From Elusimicrobiota bacterium (GTDB lineage: Bacteria > Elusimicrobiota > Elusimicrobia > Elusimicrobiales > UBA9959), in assembly GCA_003482905.1 (NCBI GenBank), contig DMXM01000036.1, positions 40,295 through 81,183 on the forward strand: a stretch of 40,889 nt of DNA, read 5' to 3'. Position 1 is the stretch's first letter. Each line of letters opens with the position of its first letter. The notes below the pieces were generated by a model. The model was not told where the DNA came from, ran no database searches, and saw only the letters and a program-made list of their open reading frames with translations. This document shows, piece by piece, positions 23,342-31,606 of this stretch. Made by a program: the position numbers and the translations under genes.

Positions 23342-25047
23342 AGTCTTTGTATCTCGGCGTTATTTTTGCCGGACTGTGCCCGGGTTTAAGTTCAGCAGGA
23401 GCCTTGCCGGGATTTTTTGACGGGCCCGTGTCTGAAAGGGCGCTCGGTCAAATGATGCAGCAAGTTCCTTATATGCCGGCCGCAATCCAGGCTGAAAAAG
23501 TATGGGACGCGGGCGCATTCGCTCAAGGCGTGCAGCTGGCCCTGGATAAATACGCGCGCGTGCCTAACGCGGCACAGCGGCGGCAGATAGACGAAGCTTT
23601 AACTCTTCTAGGCGCAAGTGAGACCGGTTTTTCGCTCTGCCACAGTCTGTCAACTCAATGCACCATCCAGTCTTTGGCAAAGGAGAACATTGAAATAAGG
23701 GTAAAGGCGGATATGGTGGTAGGCGCGGCCGGGCAACCGTTGCAGCCTAAATACGCCATCGGCAATAAAAAACTGGTGATCCTTACTCCCGCTATGTTCA
23801 ACGGGAAGGAAACCGGCGCCGTTGATCTGGCTGTAGCAATAGCGCATCAGTTAAGCCATGTCCAGGATGTTGTCCGTACGGCAAGTGACCTGGAAAAGGC
23901 GGCTATAGTTACCGAGGAAAAAGCCTTCCTGGCGGAGCTGATGGTGTACACCCAGTTCTATCACTTCGATCATGGGCAGGTAGAAGAGCCGCTGATGAAT
24001 TTTATGCTGGGCTTCTGGCATTATAAAGAAGAAGGCGGGCCGCTGCCCAAGGATTTTAACTATAAAGGTAAATCCTACTCCGCGGCGGAGTTTATCAGGG
24101 CTTATCTTGAACCGGCGGAGTCGGGGATGGAAGGCCTAATAAATCTTACAAGGTCTTTTTTGTATCCGCAGCTGAATCAGCTTTCTCCCCAAACCGCCGT
24201 GGAAATGGAGAAGAGGCAAGCAATAGAAAGGGATATGGGTTTGCTCTCCGTTGAATATTTGATCTGGCGGGAAACTTGCGGGCTTAACCAGACTAGTTAT
24301 TACAACCCCTTGGGCAACCAGCAGCCGCCGGTGAACCCGCCGGTCACTCCTCCTGTTACTCCCCAGCCCCCGCCAGGTCCGCGCGAATGGACCTTTATTG
24401 GCGGAGGGACATTTATGATGGGAACCAACGAACTGATAGACGGCTTTGAAGGTCCGAAGCCTGTGCGCCAGGTGTCAATTAAGGCTTTCGAAATGTCCAG
24501 GACTGACGTGACCGTGGCGCAATATGCGGAGTGCGTAACTAAAGGGAAATGCGCGCTTCCGGGTGCCGGGGGGAATTGCAACTGGGGCGTGCCAGGCCGT
24601 CAGGACCACCCAGTCAACTGCGTCACCTGGGATCAGGCGAACCAGTTCGCCAAATTCAAGGGTGCAAGGCTGCCCAGCGAGTCCGAATGGGAATATGCCG
24701 CCCGCGGCGGCGGTCAGACACAGAAGTACCCCTGGGGCGGCGAGGCACCCGTAGACAGCCTGTTAGTAATGAATACAGCGGCGACCATGCCGGTCTGTTC
24801 GAAGCCCGCCGGCAACACTGCCCAGGGTTTATGCGACATGGCCGGCAACGTCAGGCAGTGGGTGCAGGATAAATACCAGAATTCCTATGCCGGCGCCCCG
24901 ACCGATGGCAGCGCTTTCAACGGCGAAAGCAATTACTGGGTTATGCGCGGCGGCTGTTTCAGCAGCGCAAGCTACGCCCAGGACGATAACTACAGCCGCA
25001 GCCTTGGTTTCAACAGTGTCTGCGTAGGCTTTCGGCTTGCCAGGTGA
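23338..25047 (+). CDS. Exported protease-like (HQLSH) and FGE/SUMF1-like fusion (P8)
   Basis: The 569-residue protein has a signal peptide (cleavage near LSSAG), an N-terminal domain with IAHQLSHVQD (zinc-site-like residues 170-174) and a downstream EEKAF, then a Pro-rich linker (about 330-345). The C-terminal FGE/SUMF1-like domain (349-569) has FIGGGTFMMG, ARLPSESEWEYAARGG, YPWG, GLCDMAGNVRQWVQD and RGGCFSS. The first domain resembles the HELTH protein encoded at 25821, but the catalytic Glu is Gln. In the FGE-like domain the two catalytic cysteines of true formylglycine-generating enzymes align with Ser and Gln, so neither half looks like a classical enzyme. A structural or binding role is more likely. 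Confidence 0.8.
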   Translation: MKSLYLGVIFAGLCPGLSSAGALPGFFDGPVSERALGQMMQQVPYMPAAIQAEKVWDAGAFAQGVQLALDKYARVPNAAQRRQIDEALTLLGASETGFSLCHSLSTQCTIQSLAKENIEIRVKADMVVGAAGQPLQPKYAIGNKKLVILTPAMFNGKETGAVDLAVAIAHQLSHVQDVVRTASDLEKAAIVTEEKAFLAELMVYTQFYHFDHGQVEEPLMNFMLGFWHYKEEGGPLPKDFNYKGKSYSAAEFIRAYLEPAESGMEGLINLTRSFLYPQLNQLSPQTAVEMEKRQAIERDMGLLSVEYLIWRETCGLNQTSYYNPLGNQQPPVNPPVTPPVTPQPPPGPREWTFIGGGTFMMGTNELIDGFEGPKPVRQVSIKAFEMSRTDVTVAQYAECVTKGKCALPGAGGNCNWGVPGRQDHPVNCVTWDQANQFAKFKGARLPSESEWEYAARGGGQTQKYPWGGEAPVDSLLVMNTAATMPVCSKPAGNTAQGLCDMAGNVRQWVQDKYQNSYAGAPTDGSAFNGESNYWVMRGGCFSSASYAQDDNYSRSLGFNSVCVGFRLAR

Positions 25048-25093
25048 GGCAAATCCGGAGCTTTGATCATATTTGAACGGAAGGGTGATAAAA

Positions 25094-25813
25094 ATGAAAA
25101 AAATGACTGTTTTATTTCTGGGCTTGGCGTTTATGCTGGTTGTTTCTGCCGCTATTCTTCTCGGGTATGTCTATTCCAAAGACACAGGCGTTTCGCTTAC
25201 CGGCCGGGCGCGCCTGGACTATAACTGGGATTATATCTTTGCCGAGGCCCCGAAGCATGTGGCAAACTATGAGGGCAAGCTATTTTCCTTTTCTTATCTC
25301 GACTATAATGATAAGAATCCCCTCAGACCTTTTGAAGAGGAATCCGGCGGATATATGTTCGGCGATCTGCTAGCCGTGCATTGGTTCCTCAAACCGCCGG
25401 CTGAAGTAAAGTCCGAGCTGCTCGGGTATCTTTCCTCACCCGGGGGGAAAAGTTGGGAGCCGTCAAAGGCTTTTGCCGAATGGATGGTTAGTGAGACGGA
25501 TAAATATTACATAGCCAGCGTTGAAAAAATAATCCTTAAAAACGGCGTTCCTGCGGCTCTTTTTTCGGTTAAGGCGAAACATGACGCCCTAGCCGGCAAC
25601 TACAGATATCTCGTGACGGAGCACAAGGGCGTCGTGGTCAGAATGGAAAATATCGCCGGGGCTGAAGTTTCTAACGAGCAGTATCGATTGCTGGTTTTTG
25701 TCGGGATGGAATTGTTTACTATGCAGCGCCAAGTCCATCCGGACGGTGCAAGGGACAGGAATAGCGCGCGTATGTTCACGCGCATTATTGAAACCTTTGA
25801 GTTTAAGAGTTAA
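25094..25813 (+). CDS. Membrane-anchored or exported protein of unknown function (P9)
   Basis: This 239-residue protein has a hydrophobic N-terminus (about 4-27) without a clear cleavage site, so it may remain anchored. The remainder is a mixed alpha/beta domain with many aromatic residues and no cysteine-based or catalytic motif. I recognise no family. The ATG at 25094 was chosen because GGAAGGG lies upstream; an in-frame TTG at 25073 would place that RBS inside the gene. It sits between two protease-like genes and ends seven bases before the next start, implying co-transcription. Confidence 0.7.
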   Translation: MKKMTVLFLGLAFMLVVSAAILLGYVYSKDTGVSLTGRARLDYNWDYIFAEAPKHVANYEGKLFSFSYLDYNDKNPLRPFEEESGGYMFGDLLAVHWFLKPPAEVKSELLGYLSSPGGKSWEPSKAFAEWMVSETDKYYIASVEKIILKNGVPAALFSVKAKHDALAGNYRYLVTEHKGVVVRMENIAGAEVSNEQYRLLVFVGMELFTMQRQVHPDGARDRNSARMFTRIIETFEFKS

Positions 25814-25820
25814 GGGACTT

Positions 25821-27104
25821 ATGCGAGAAATACTTTTGTTGATGTTCGCTTTGCTGTTTCCGGTCGTTAGTTCTTATGCGGAGGAACCCGCCTCCGCCAC
25901 ACTGGGCGCGCTTTCCGCTGCAATGGAGCAGGGGGGCTTGCGGGCGGACGATCTGTCAAAAGTGTTTGACGGGGGAAGAAGCCGCAGCGCTTTGGCCGTT
26001 ACGGGCGCCGCTGCCCCTGCCGCCGCGCTTGTCGCGCCCGCGCGGGCGCGTAAGTCTGTTTCTCTGGCAGTCCCGATGCCGACCCTTATAGAAAAGATCG
26101 TAACAACATCTCCTATTTATAAAGAGGAGGAGGGAATCATTGCTAAAGCCAAAGCCGCTATCGCCGCTGCCTCCTCCGGCAAGCCGCTTGCCGATTTTAA
26201 TGATGCGCAAAATGTGACGCTGGTCTGGGACAGGGCCGGATCTTTTAATTCAAACCCTTATGCTTTCACCGCTCCTCCCGGGTCTGACGGGAAAAAGGTC
26301 ATACATCTCAGTTGGGAATACCGCGCACTGCTGACGGATATCAGCGACCCGAACTTCACTTTTTTATCATCCATTATCGCCCATGAGCTTACGCATCAAA
26401 GCGATTATGCTGCGGCCGGAATTACAGATACTAATACTAAATATAAATCTGTTACCCTGCTCCTTGAACTGAATGCATTTAATAATAATGTATACCTGTA
26501 CAATCAGCAGCGACAGGCTAAATGTACCCTGGCGCCCGAGCTGGAAACAAGGGACCTTCAGATGCTGCGGTTATATGCCGACATCTATAATTATGTGAAC
26601 GGCGGGCCCCGTCCGAAGCCGTCGGATTTTTTGCAGCTCCAAAAGATCGGAAAACTGTCGTTTAATGAGTATTTGGCCAAGGTCACCAATTCCGGGAGGA
26701 CGGGCACCTGGTCCCTTGGCGGGGTCGTAAAGGACCTCTATCGATTTGATTCTTCTTACGAGACCCCGCCCACCCCTGTCACATTTTGGAGCAAAGAGTA
26801 TAAGCAATATAAAGCGATAGAAAAATCATTGAACCGTTCGGCTGAAGAGTACGGTAAATGGCATAACAGTATTTTTCCGCCAGGTGCCCCAGTCAATCCC
26901 CTGCCGCCGGCTAATCCCCCAAAACCGCCCAAACCGCCTAAGCCCCCCAAGCCCCCGCCCGACAATGACGGCGGTGGCGGGGATACCGGTGGAGGGTCAG
27001 GTGGACAGCAAATTCCGGGTTGGGTTCAGCCTGGCATAGACAGTTGGGGAAAACAAGGGCAATGGTTCATAGATAAAGAGCCAAATGGCCCGGATAAAAA
27101 ATAA
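25821..27104 (+). CDS. Exported putative zinc metallopeptidase with Pro/Gly-rich tail (P10)
   Basis: The 427-residue protein has a signal peptide (cleavage near SSYAE), an Ala-rich spacer, and a domain with IIAHELTHQSDY (HELTH, 188-192) followed by LLLELNAF, where Glu216 is a plausible third zinc ligand. This fits a gluzincin-like metallopeptidase, though I cannot name a family. The tail (about 355-427) has a PPKPPKPPKPP-type repeat and a Gly-rich stretch, as in surface or wall-spanning proteins. The HExxH-to-ExxAF layout matches P8, which has lost the catalytic Glu. The ATG at 25821 was chosen for its signal peptide; the RBS (AAGGGA) is weak. A terminator follows. Confidence 0.75.
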   Translation: MREILLLMFALLFPVVSSYAEEPASATLGALSAAMEQGGLRADDLSKVFDGGRSRSALAVTGAAAPAAALVAPARARKSVSLAVPMPTLIEKIVTTSPIYKEEEGIIAKAKAAIAAASSGKPLADFNDAQNVTLVWDRAGSFNSNPYAFTAPPGSDGKKVIHLSWEYRALLTDISDPNFTFLSSIIAHELTHQSDYAAAGITDTNTKYKSVTLLLELNAFNNNVYLYNQQRQAKCTLAPELETRDLQMLRLYADIYNYVNGGPRPKPSDFLQLQKIGKLSFNEYLAKVTNSGRTGTWSLGGVVKDLYRFDSSYETPPTPVTFWSKEYKQYKAIEKSLNRSAEEYGKWHNSIFPPGAPVNPLPPANPPKPPKPPKPPKPPPDNDGGGGDTGGGSGGQQIPGWVQPGIDSWGKQGQWFIDKEPNGPDKK

Positions 27105-27138
27105 GGCGGTAGTTCCGGGTTTATTCGCTCCGCGGGCC

Positions 27139-27158
27139 AGCCCCCTGCGGGGCTTTTT
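27139..27158 (+). terminator. Intrinsic terminator after the secreted-protein operon
   Basis: AGCCCC (27139-27144) pairs with GGGGCT (27149-27154) around CTGC and runs into five T residues. It ends the P7-P10 operon. Confidence 0.85.
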
Positions 27159-27181
27159 ACTCACAATCGGGCTTAAAATCG

Positions 27182-27187
27182 TATAAT
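27182..27187 (+). promoter_or_regulatory. -10 element for the deoxyhypusine-synthase homologue
   Basis: A perfect TATAAT lies 45 bp before the ATG at 27232, directly after a terminator. No convincing -35 is seen at 16-18 bp, so strength is uncertain. Confidence 0.45.
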
Positions 27188-27231
27188 ATAGTTACGGTTT
27201 TGGTTCTAATCGGTCGGTTCAGGGGACTAAT

Positions 27232-28272
27232 ATGGCCAGGATGAAGAAGGCGGATTACCTTAAAGAGACGGTAAAGCATATCGATATCTCGCGGCACAAC
27301 GTGGTGCCGCTGGTGGACGCCATGAACGACATGGCCTTTTCCGCCCGGGACCTAGCCCGCGCCGCCCGGATCTATAACCTGATGCTGGCCGACAAGAACT
27401 GTTCGGTCATCCTTACGCTGGCCGGCTCGCTTTTCTCGGCGGGCCTTAAAAAAGTGGTGGCGGACCTGATCCGCCACAATATGGTGGACGCCATAGTATC
27501 GACTGGGGCCGTTATAGTGGACCAGGATTTCTTCGAAGCCCTCGGCTTCAAGCATTACAAAGGCGCCGCCCACGGCGTGGACGACAACGAGCTGCGCGCC
27601 CTGCATATAGACCGCATCTACGACACGTTCATCGACGAGGACGAACTGCGCGTCTGCGACGACACCACCCGCAAGATAGCCGATTCCCTGGCCCCCAGGC
27701 CCTATTCCTCCAGGGAATTCATAGAGGAGATGGGTAAATATCTTTCCAAACACGGCAAGACCAAGGATTCCGTGGTGCTGGCCGCCTATGAAAAACGCGT
27801 GCCCATATTCGTGCCCGCCTTTTCCGACTGCTCGGCCGGCTTCGGCATGGTGGCGCACCAGTGGAATAACCCCGCCGGGCATATGTCCATGGACTCCGCC
27901 AAGGACTTTTTGGAACTGACCAAGGTTAAAATAGAGGCCCGCGACACGGGCCTGCTGATGATAGGCGGCGGCGTGCCCAAGAACTTTACGCAGGATACAG
28001 TGGTGGCGGCCGATATAATGGGGGAGGCCGCCCCCATGCACAAGTACGCGGTACAGGTGACCGTGGCCGACGTGCGCGACGGGGCGTTGTCCTCCTCCAC
28101 GCTGAAGGAAGCCAGCTCCTGGGGCAAGGTGGCTACCACCCATGAGCAGATGGTCTTCTCCGAGGCTACCCTGGCCGTGCCGCTTATAGCCGGCTACGCC
28201 TACCATAAGGGCGCCTGGAAAGGCCGCAAGGCCCGCAATTACTCGGACTTCCTCAACAAGGGAACTCGCTGA
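27232..28272 (+). CDS. Deoxyhypusine synthase-family protein (polyamine-transferring)
   Basis: The 346-residue protein is full length for the deoxyhypusine synthase family: SLFSAGLKKVVADLI (66-80), STGAVIVDQDF (90-100), the NAD-binding IGGGVPKNF (244-252), and catalytic Lys299 in SSWGK. Authentic DHS transfers the aminobutyl group of spermidine to a lysine of eIF5A using NAD. Bacteria lack eIF5A, and bacterial homologues are thought to act on free polyamines, for example as homospermidine synthases. The true acceptor is unknown here, and no polyamine gene is adjacent. AGGGGAC precedes the ATG. It may form a short operon with the barrel gene 34 bp downstream. Confidence 0.9.
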   Translation: MARMKKADYLKETVKHIDISRHNVVPLVDAMNDMAFSARDLARAARIYNLMLADKNCSVILTLAGSLFSAGLKKVVADLIRHNMVDAIVSTGAVIVDQDFFEALGFKHYKGAAHGVDDNELRALHIDRIYDTFIDEDELRVCDDTTRKIADSLAPRPYSSREFIEEMGKYLSKHGKTKDSVVLAAYEKRVPIFVPAFSDCSAGFGMVAHQWNNPAGHMSMDSAKDFLELTKVKIEARDTGLLMIGGGVPKNFTQDTVVAADIMGEAAPMHKYAVQVTVADVRDGALSSSTLKEASSWGKVATTHEQMVFSEATLAVPLIAGYAYHKGAWKGRKARNYSDFLNKGTR

Positions 28273-28306
28273 GATTTTGGAATTAAATTGGAATAAGGGG
28301 AAAAGA

Positions 28307-29167
28307 ATGAAAAAATTAATGGTTTCTTTAACTATGCTGGCTGGACTGGGGCTCAATGCCTCCGCGCTGTATTTTAATGGCGGTATGACCGGCACCACCG
28401 GCACTGACTACAGCGGTTACAAACTGAACCTGCGCGTAGGAGAGGGCGACTTCGCATTTGAGCCTTCCCTGACCAGCTACAAGTACGACACCGCGGCCCT
28501 GGCCAACAAGACCTACCGCACCTACGGCCTGCGCGGCGCGTGGGAGCAGGAGAAGTACACCGTGGGCGCCGAAGCCGGCACCACCCCCGAGGTGAACGGC
28601 TACAAGAACGTTTACGCCGGCGGCGACATCACTTTCTCGCTGACGCCCACCTCCGGCGGCAAGACCCGCCTGGCCGGGCCCGGCGCGCGCTCCGTCTCTG
28701 GCGGCGGCAAGGGCGTGGCCCATATAGATGTGGGCGCTTCGCTGCGTCAGACGCAGCATACGCAGACGGTCGGCACCACCGACAACAAGACTTCCCAGAC
28801 CGCGGCCACCCTGTTCGCCGGCGCCAAGGTGCTGATGCTGAACCTCTCCGGCTCCTATACCGGCTACGCTTACGGCTCCGAGGACGCCGCCGTGCAGGGC
28901 TTCGTTCCCGGCTTGGACTTCGCTGTGATCGCCAAGCCGCGCTCCAGCGTGACCGCGCGCGTGGACCTGCCGTCCGCCCTGCCGATGATAACTCCGTTCG
29001 CTTCCTACACCGCCACCAAGTACAAGGGCGCGAAGGACGCCTCCGCGCTCGGGTTGGGCGGTTACGTGGACCTGAACATGCTGGTGGTCAACGTGGCCTA
29101 CCAGATCTTCGACAACGGCTCCACCAACAAGAGCTTCGTTTCCATCGGAGCCGGAGTTAAGTTCTAA
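28307..29167 (+). CDS. Putative outer-membrane beta-barrel protein
   Basis: The 286-residue protein has a Sec signal peptide (MKKLMVSLTML start, cleavage near NASA-L). It then shows alternating hydrophobic/polar strands with frequent aromatic and Gly residues and ends in a strand finishing with Phe (IGAGVKF), the usual outer-membrane barrel signature. Length suggests about 10-14 strands. No pore or enzyme family is recognised. The ATG at 28307 was chosen for AAGGGGA and the signal peptide rather than an in-frame start at 28277. Its GC-rich, strongly biased codons suggest high expression, by eye only. Confidence 0.75.
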   Translation: MKKLMVSLTMLAGLGLNASALYFNGGMTGTTGTDYSGYKLNLRVGEGDFAFEPSLTSYKYDTAALANKTYRTYGLRGAWEQEKYTVGAEAGTTPEVNGYKNVYAGGDITFSLTPTSGGKTRLAGPGARSVSGGGKGVAHIDVGASLRQTQHTQTVGTTDNKTSQTAATLFAGAKVLMLNLSGSYTGYAYGSEDAAVQGFVPGLDFAVIAKPRSSVTARVDLPSALPMITPFASYTATKYKGAKDASALGLGGYVDLNMLVVNVAYQIFDNGSTNKSFVSIGAGVKF

Positions 29168-29179
29168 AACCGCGGTTAT

Positions 29180-29218
29180 GCGGGGAAACCAGGCCGGTTT
29201 CCCCGCTTTCTTCTTCTT
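29180..29218 (+). terminator. Intrinsic terminator after the barrel gene
   Basis: GCGGGGAAACC (29180-29190) pairs perfectly with GGTTTCCCCGC (29196-29206) around AGGCC and is followed by a T-rich tract. It ends only 13 bp before the chosen dnaX start. Confidence 0.95.
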
Positions 29219-29231
29219 AATGGTCCCACAT

Positions 29232-30914
29232 ATGTCCTACGAAAATTTCGCCACTAAATACCGCCCCGAGAATCTCGGAGAGGTGATGGGACAGGAAACC
29301 ATCAAGACCACGCTGATGAACGCCGTGAAGCTGGGCCGTATAGCCCATTCCTACGTGTTCTACGGCCCGCGCGGCTGCGGCAAGACCACCATAGCCAGGA
29401 TACTGGCGATGGCGCTGAACTGCCATCATCCCAAGGACGGCGTTCCCTGCGGCAAGTGTCCCTCCTGTGTGGAAATAACCGAGTGCAAGTCGCTGGATGT
29501 GATAGAAATAGACGCGGCCTCTAATACGGGCGTGGACAAGGTGCGCAGCGTCATTATCGAACAGGTCAGTTTCGCGCCTTCCCGCGACAAGTACAAGATC
29601 TACATCCTCGATGAAGTGCACATGCTCTCCACCGGGGCCTTCAACGCGCTCCTGAAGACCGTGGAAGAGCCCCCGGCGCACGTGGTGTTCATCATGGCCA
29701 CCACCGAACAGAACAAGGTGCCGGCCACCATACTTTCCCGCTCGCAATGCTTCCGCTTCCGGCCCATCTCGGAGGCTGACATCATCACCCGCCTCAAGGA
29801 AGTGACGGCCGCAGAAAAGATCAAGTCCGAGCCCGAGGCCCTAAGGCTTATAGCCCGTTCGGCCGGCGGCGCCCTGCGCGACGCCCTGACCATGCTGGAC
29901 CGCGCGGCCTCTTTCGGCCGCGGGGAAGTTAATGCCGAGGTCATCAGCGAGCTGCTGGGCCATCCGGGCGCGGAGCTGGTGAATTCCATGGCGCTGGCGC
30001 TGGTCAACCGCGACGCGGCCGGCCTGCACTCGGCTTTCGACCGCCTGAACGCGGAAGGGCACGACCCGCTGGCGGCCATGCGGGACCTGCGCAATAATTT
30101 CGCCGCGGCTTTCCTGCACGCCCAGGGGTTCTCCTCCGAAGGCGAACCCATAAAGGGCCTGCCGGCCGGCACGCCGCCGGCGCTGCTGGCGCGGCTGTCG
30201 CGCAAGCTCAATGTTATCATTGAGGAAGTAAAGTTTTCGGATTCGCTTTCCATCGCCGCCGAAATAGCCCTTTTTACGCTGGTAGAGGTGCCGCAGGACC
30301 TTGAGGCCATGGTTAAACGGCTGGAGGGGCTGGAGGCGCGCCTGGTTTCCGGCGCGGCCGCCGAGCCGCCGCCGCAGGTCGGCCAAAAAAAAAATGACTT
30401 TTTAGCCCCCGCGGCCCGGCCAACAGCCCCGCCGGTTCCCGCCCCGGCGGCCGTGCCAGTTCAGCCCCCGGCTGCCCCGGCCGACGCCTGGAAAAAAGTG
30501 CTAGGCCAGGTTTCGGCAAAAAAACCGGCCCTTTATAATGTTCTGCTGTCGGTGAAAATAGTTTTCACCGAGCCCGGGCGCTGGCGGCTGATCAGCGCCA
30601 ATAAATTCGAGACCTCCATGGTGGAGAAGGCTCTCCCGGACCTGGAAGAGATGCTGGCGCGTTACGCGGGCATGAAGATAAGCCTGGCGGCCGAATATGC
30701 CGCCGCTCCGGTGGCGGAGGCCGAGGAAATATCCGGGCCGGACGGCGACGAGGCCGTAGTGGACGACGGGGAATCCCTGGAGGCCGAGGCCGCCCATGAG
30801 GGGCCGGCCCCGGCCGCCCCCGCGAAGCCGGTTTCCGCCGAAACCGAGCCCGAGCTTAAACATCTGGCCAAGGTTTTTCACGGGCGGATTACTAGGATAA
30901 ACAAAGTAAAGTAG
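29232..30914 (+). CDS. dnaX: DNA polymerase III subunit tau/gamma
   Basis: The 560-residue protein is the clamp-loader ATPase that loads the sliding clamp and links polymerase to helicase. It has Walker A GPRGCGKT (45-52), a four-cysteine zinc module (C64, C73, C76, C79), Walker B DEVHMLS, the FNALLKTVEEPP segment, and sensor-2 GGALRDALTMLD. A Pro/Ala-rich linker after about residue 375 leads to the tau-specific C-terminus. ATG 29232 starts the conserved MSYENFATKYRP; 29220 is also possible and neither has an SD, so a leaderless or read-through transcript is likely. An A10 tract at codons 385-389 probably allows production of the short gamma form. recR follows after 30 bp. Confidence 0.95.
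   Translation: MSYENFATKYRPENLGEVMGQETIKTTLMNAVKLGRIAHSYVFYGPRGCGKTTIARILAMALNCHHPKDGVPCGKCPSCVEITECKSLDVIEIDAASNTGVDKVRSVIIEQVSFAPSRDKYKIYILDEVHMLSTGAFNALLKTVEEPPAHVVFIMATTEQNKVPATILSRSQCFRFRPISEADIITRLKEVTAAEKIKSEPEALRLIARSAGGALRDALTMLDRAASFGRGEVNAEVISELLGHPGAELVNSMALALVNRDAAGLHSAFDRLNAEGHDPLAAMRDLRNNFAAAFLHAQGFSSEGEPIKGLPAGTPPALLARLSRKLNVIIEEVKFSDSLSIAAEIALFTLVEVPQDLEAMVKRLEGLEARLVSGAAAEPPPQVGQKKNDFLAPAARPTAPPVPAPAAVPVQPPAAPADAWKKVLGQVSAKKPALYNVLLSVKIVFTEPGRWRLISANKFETSMVEKALPDLEEMLARYAGMKISLAAEYAAAPVAEAEEISGPDGDEAVVDDGESLEAEAAHEGPAPAAPAKPVSAETEPELKHLAKVFHGRITRINKVK
30385..30394 (+). other. A10 slippery tract in dnaX (probable gamma-producing slippage site)
   Basis: Ten consecutive A residues lie at the junction between the ATPase part and the Pro-rich linker, in a very GC-rich gene. 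The zero frame reads Gln-Lys-Lys-Asn. One extra A, or a -1 ribosomal shift, gives TGA directly after the tract (30395-30397). Loss of one A gives Met-Thr-Phe then TAG (30403-30405). Either slip yields a product of about 388 residues, the expected form of gamma. Thermus dnaX uses a comparable A-run for transcriptional slippage. Confidence 0.7.
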
Positions 30915-30944
30915 GCGGCGGGCGCCTGACGGAAATTTACAATA

Positions 30945-31538
30945 ATGAAGGCTTTAGAAAAGATCATAGGCGTTTTCCGCAAGTTCCCGGGCGTCGGTCC
31001 CAAGCAGGCCGAGCGTTTCGCGCTTTACGTGGTGCGCGCCTCCTCTCCCGAGATAGAAACGCTGGTGGAAGCTTTGCGCGCCGTGAAGGCCTCCGTCAGG
31101 TATTGCGGCGAGTGTTTCAATTACGCCGAGGGGGAACTGTGTCCCGTCTGCGCCGACGCCCACCGCGACCGTTCCCTGATCTGCGTGGTGGAACGGCCCC
31201 AGGACCTGGCCGCCATAGAAAAAGCCAAAAGCTTCACCGGGGTTTACCACGTGCTGCACGGCGCCGTCTCGCCGGCCGCCGGCGTGGCGGCGGAACAGAT
31301 AAAACTTAAGGAGCTTGTGGATAGGGTGCGCGCCTCCGACGGGGCTGTTAAAGAGGTCATAATCGCCACCAATCCCGACGCCGACGGCGAGGCCACCGCG
31401 ATGTACCTGATACGCCTCCTGAAGCCTTATGTCGCCAAAATAAGCCGCATCGCCTACGGCGTGCCCCTGGGCGGCGACATCGACTACATGGACGAAGTTA
31501 CCCTCGGCTACGCCCTTAAGGGCCGCGTAAATATTTGA
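30945..31538 (+). CDS. recR: Recombination mediator protein RecR
   Basis: The 197-residue protein is full length for RecR, which works with RecO/RecF to load RecA at gaps. It has the N-terminal helix-hairpin-helix FPGVGPKQAERFA (14-26), a zinc finger with Cys54, Cys57, Cys66 and Cys69, and a Toprim domain with VVERPQDLAAIE and TNPDADGEATAMYL. The C-terminus has GVPLGGDIDYMDEVTL. It directly follows dnaX; the ybaB gene often found between them is absent. Only a weak GGAAA precedes the ATG. Confidence 0.97.
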   Translation: MKALEKIIGVFRKFPGVGPKQAERFALYVVRASSPEIETLVEALRAVKASVRYCGECFNYAEGELCPVCADAHRDRSLICVVERPQDLAAIEKAKSFTGVYHVLHGAVSPAAGVAAEQIKLKELVDRVRASDGAVKEVIIATNPDADGEATAMYLIRLLKPYVAKISRIAYGVPLGGDIDYMDEVTLGYALKGRVNI

Positions 31539-31606
31539 ATTTCCCCGCACCGTAACGCTTCAACGTTCAACGCCGTAACTCTCCCACGCTTAAACAAGGG
31601 CGGCTC

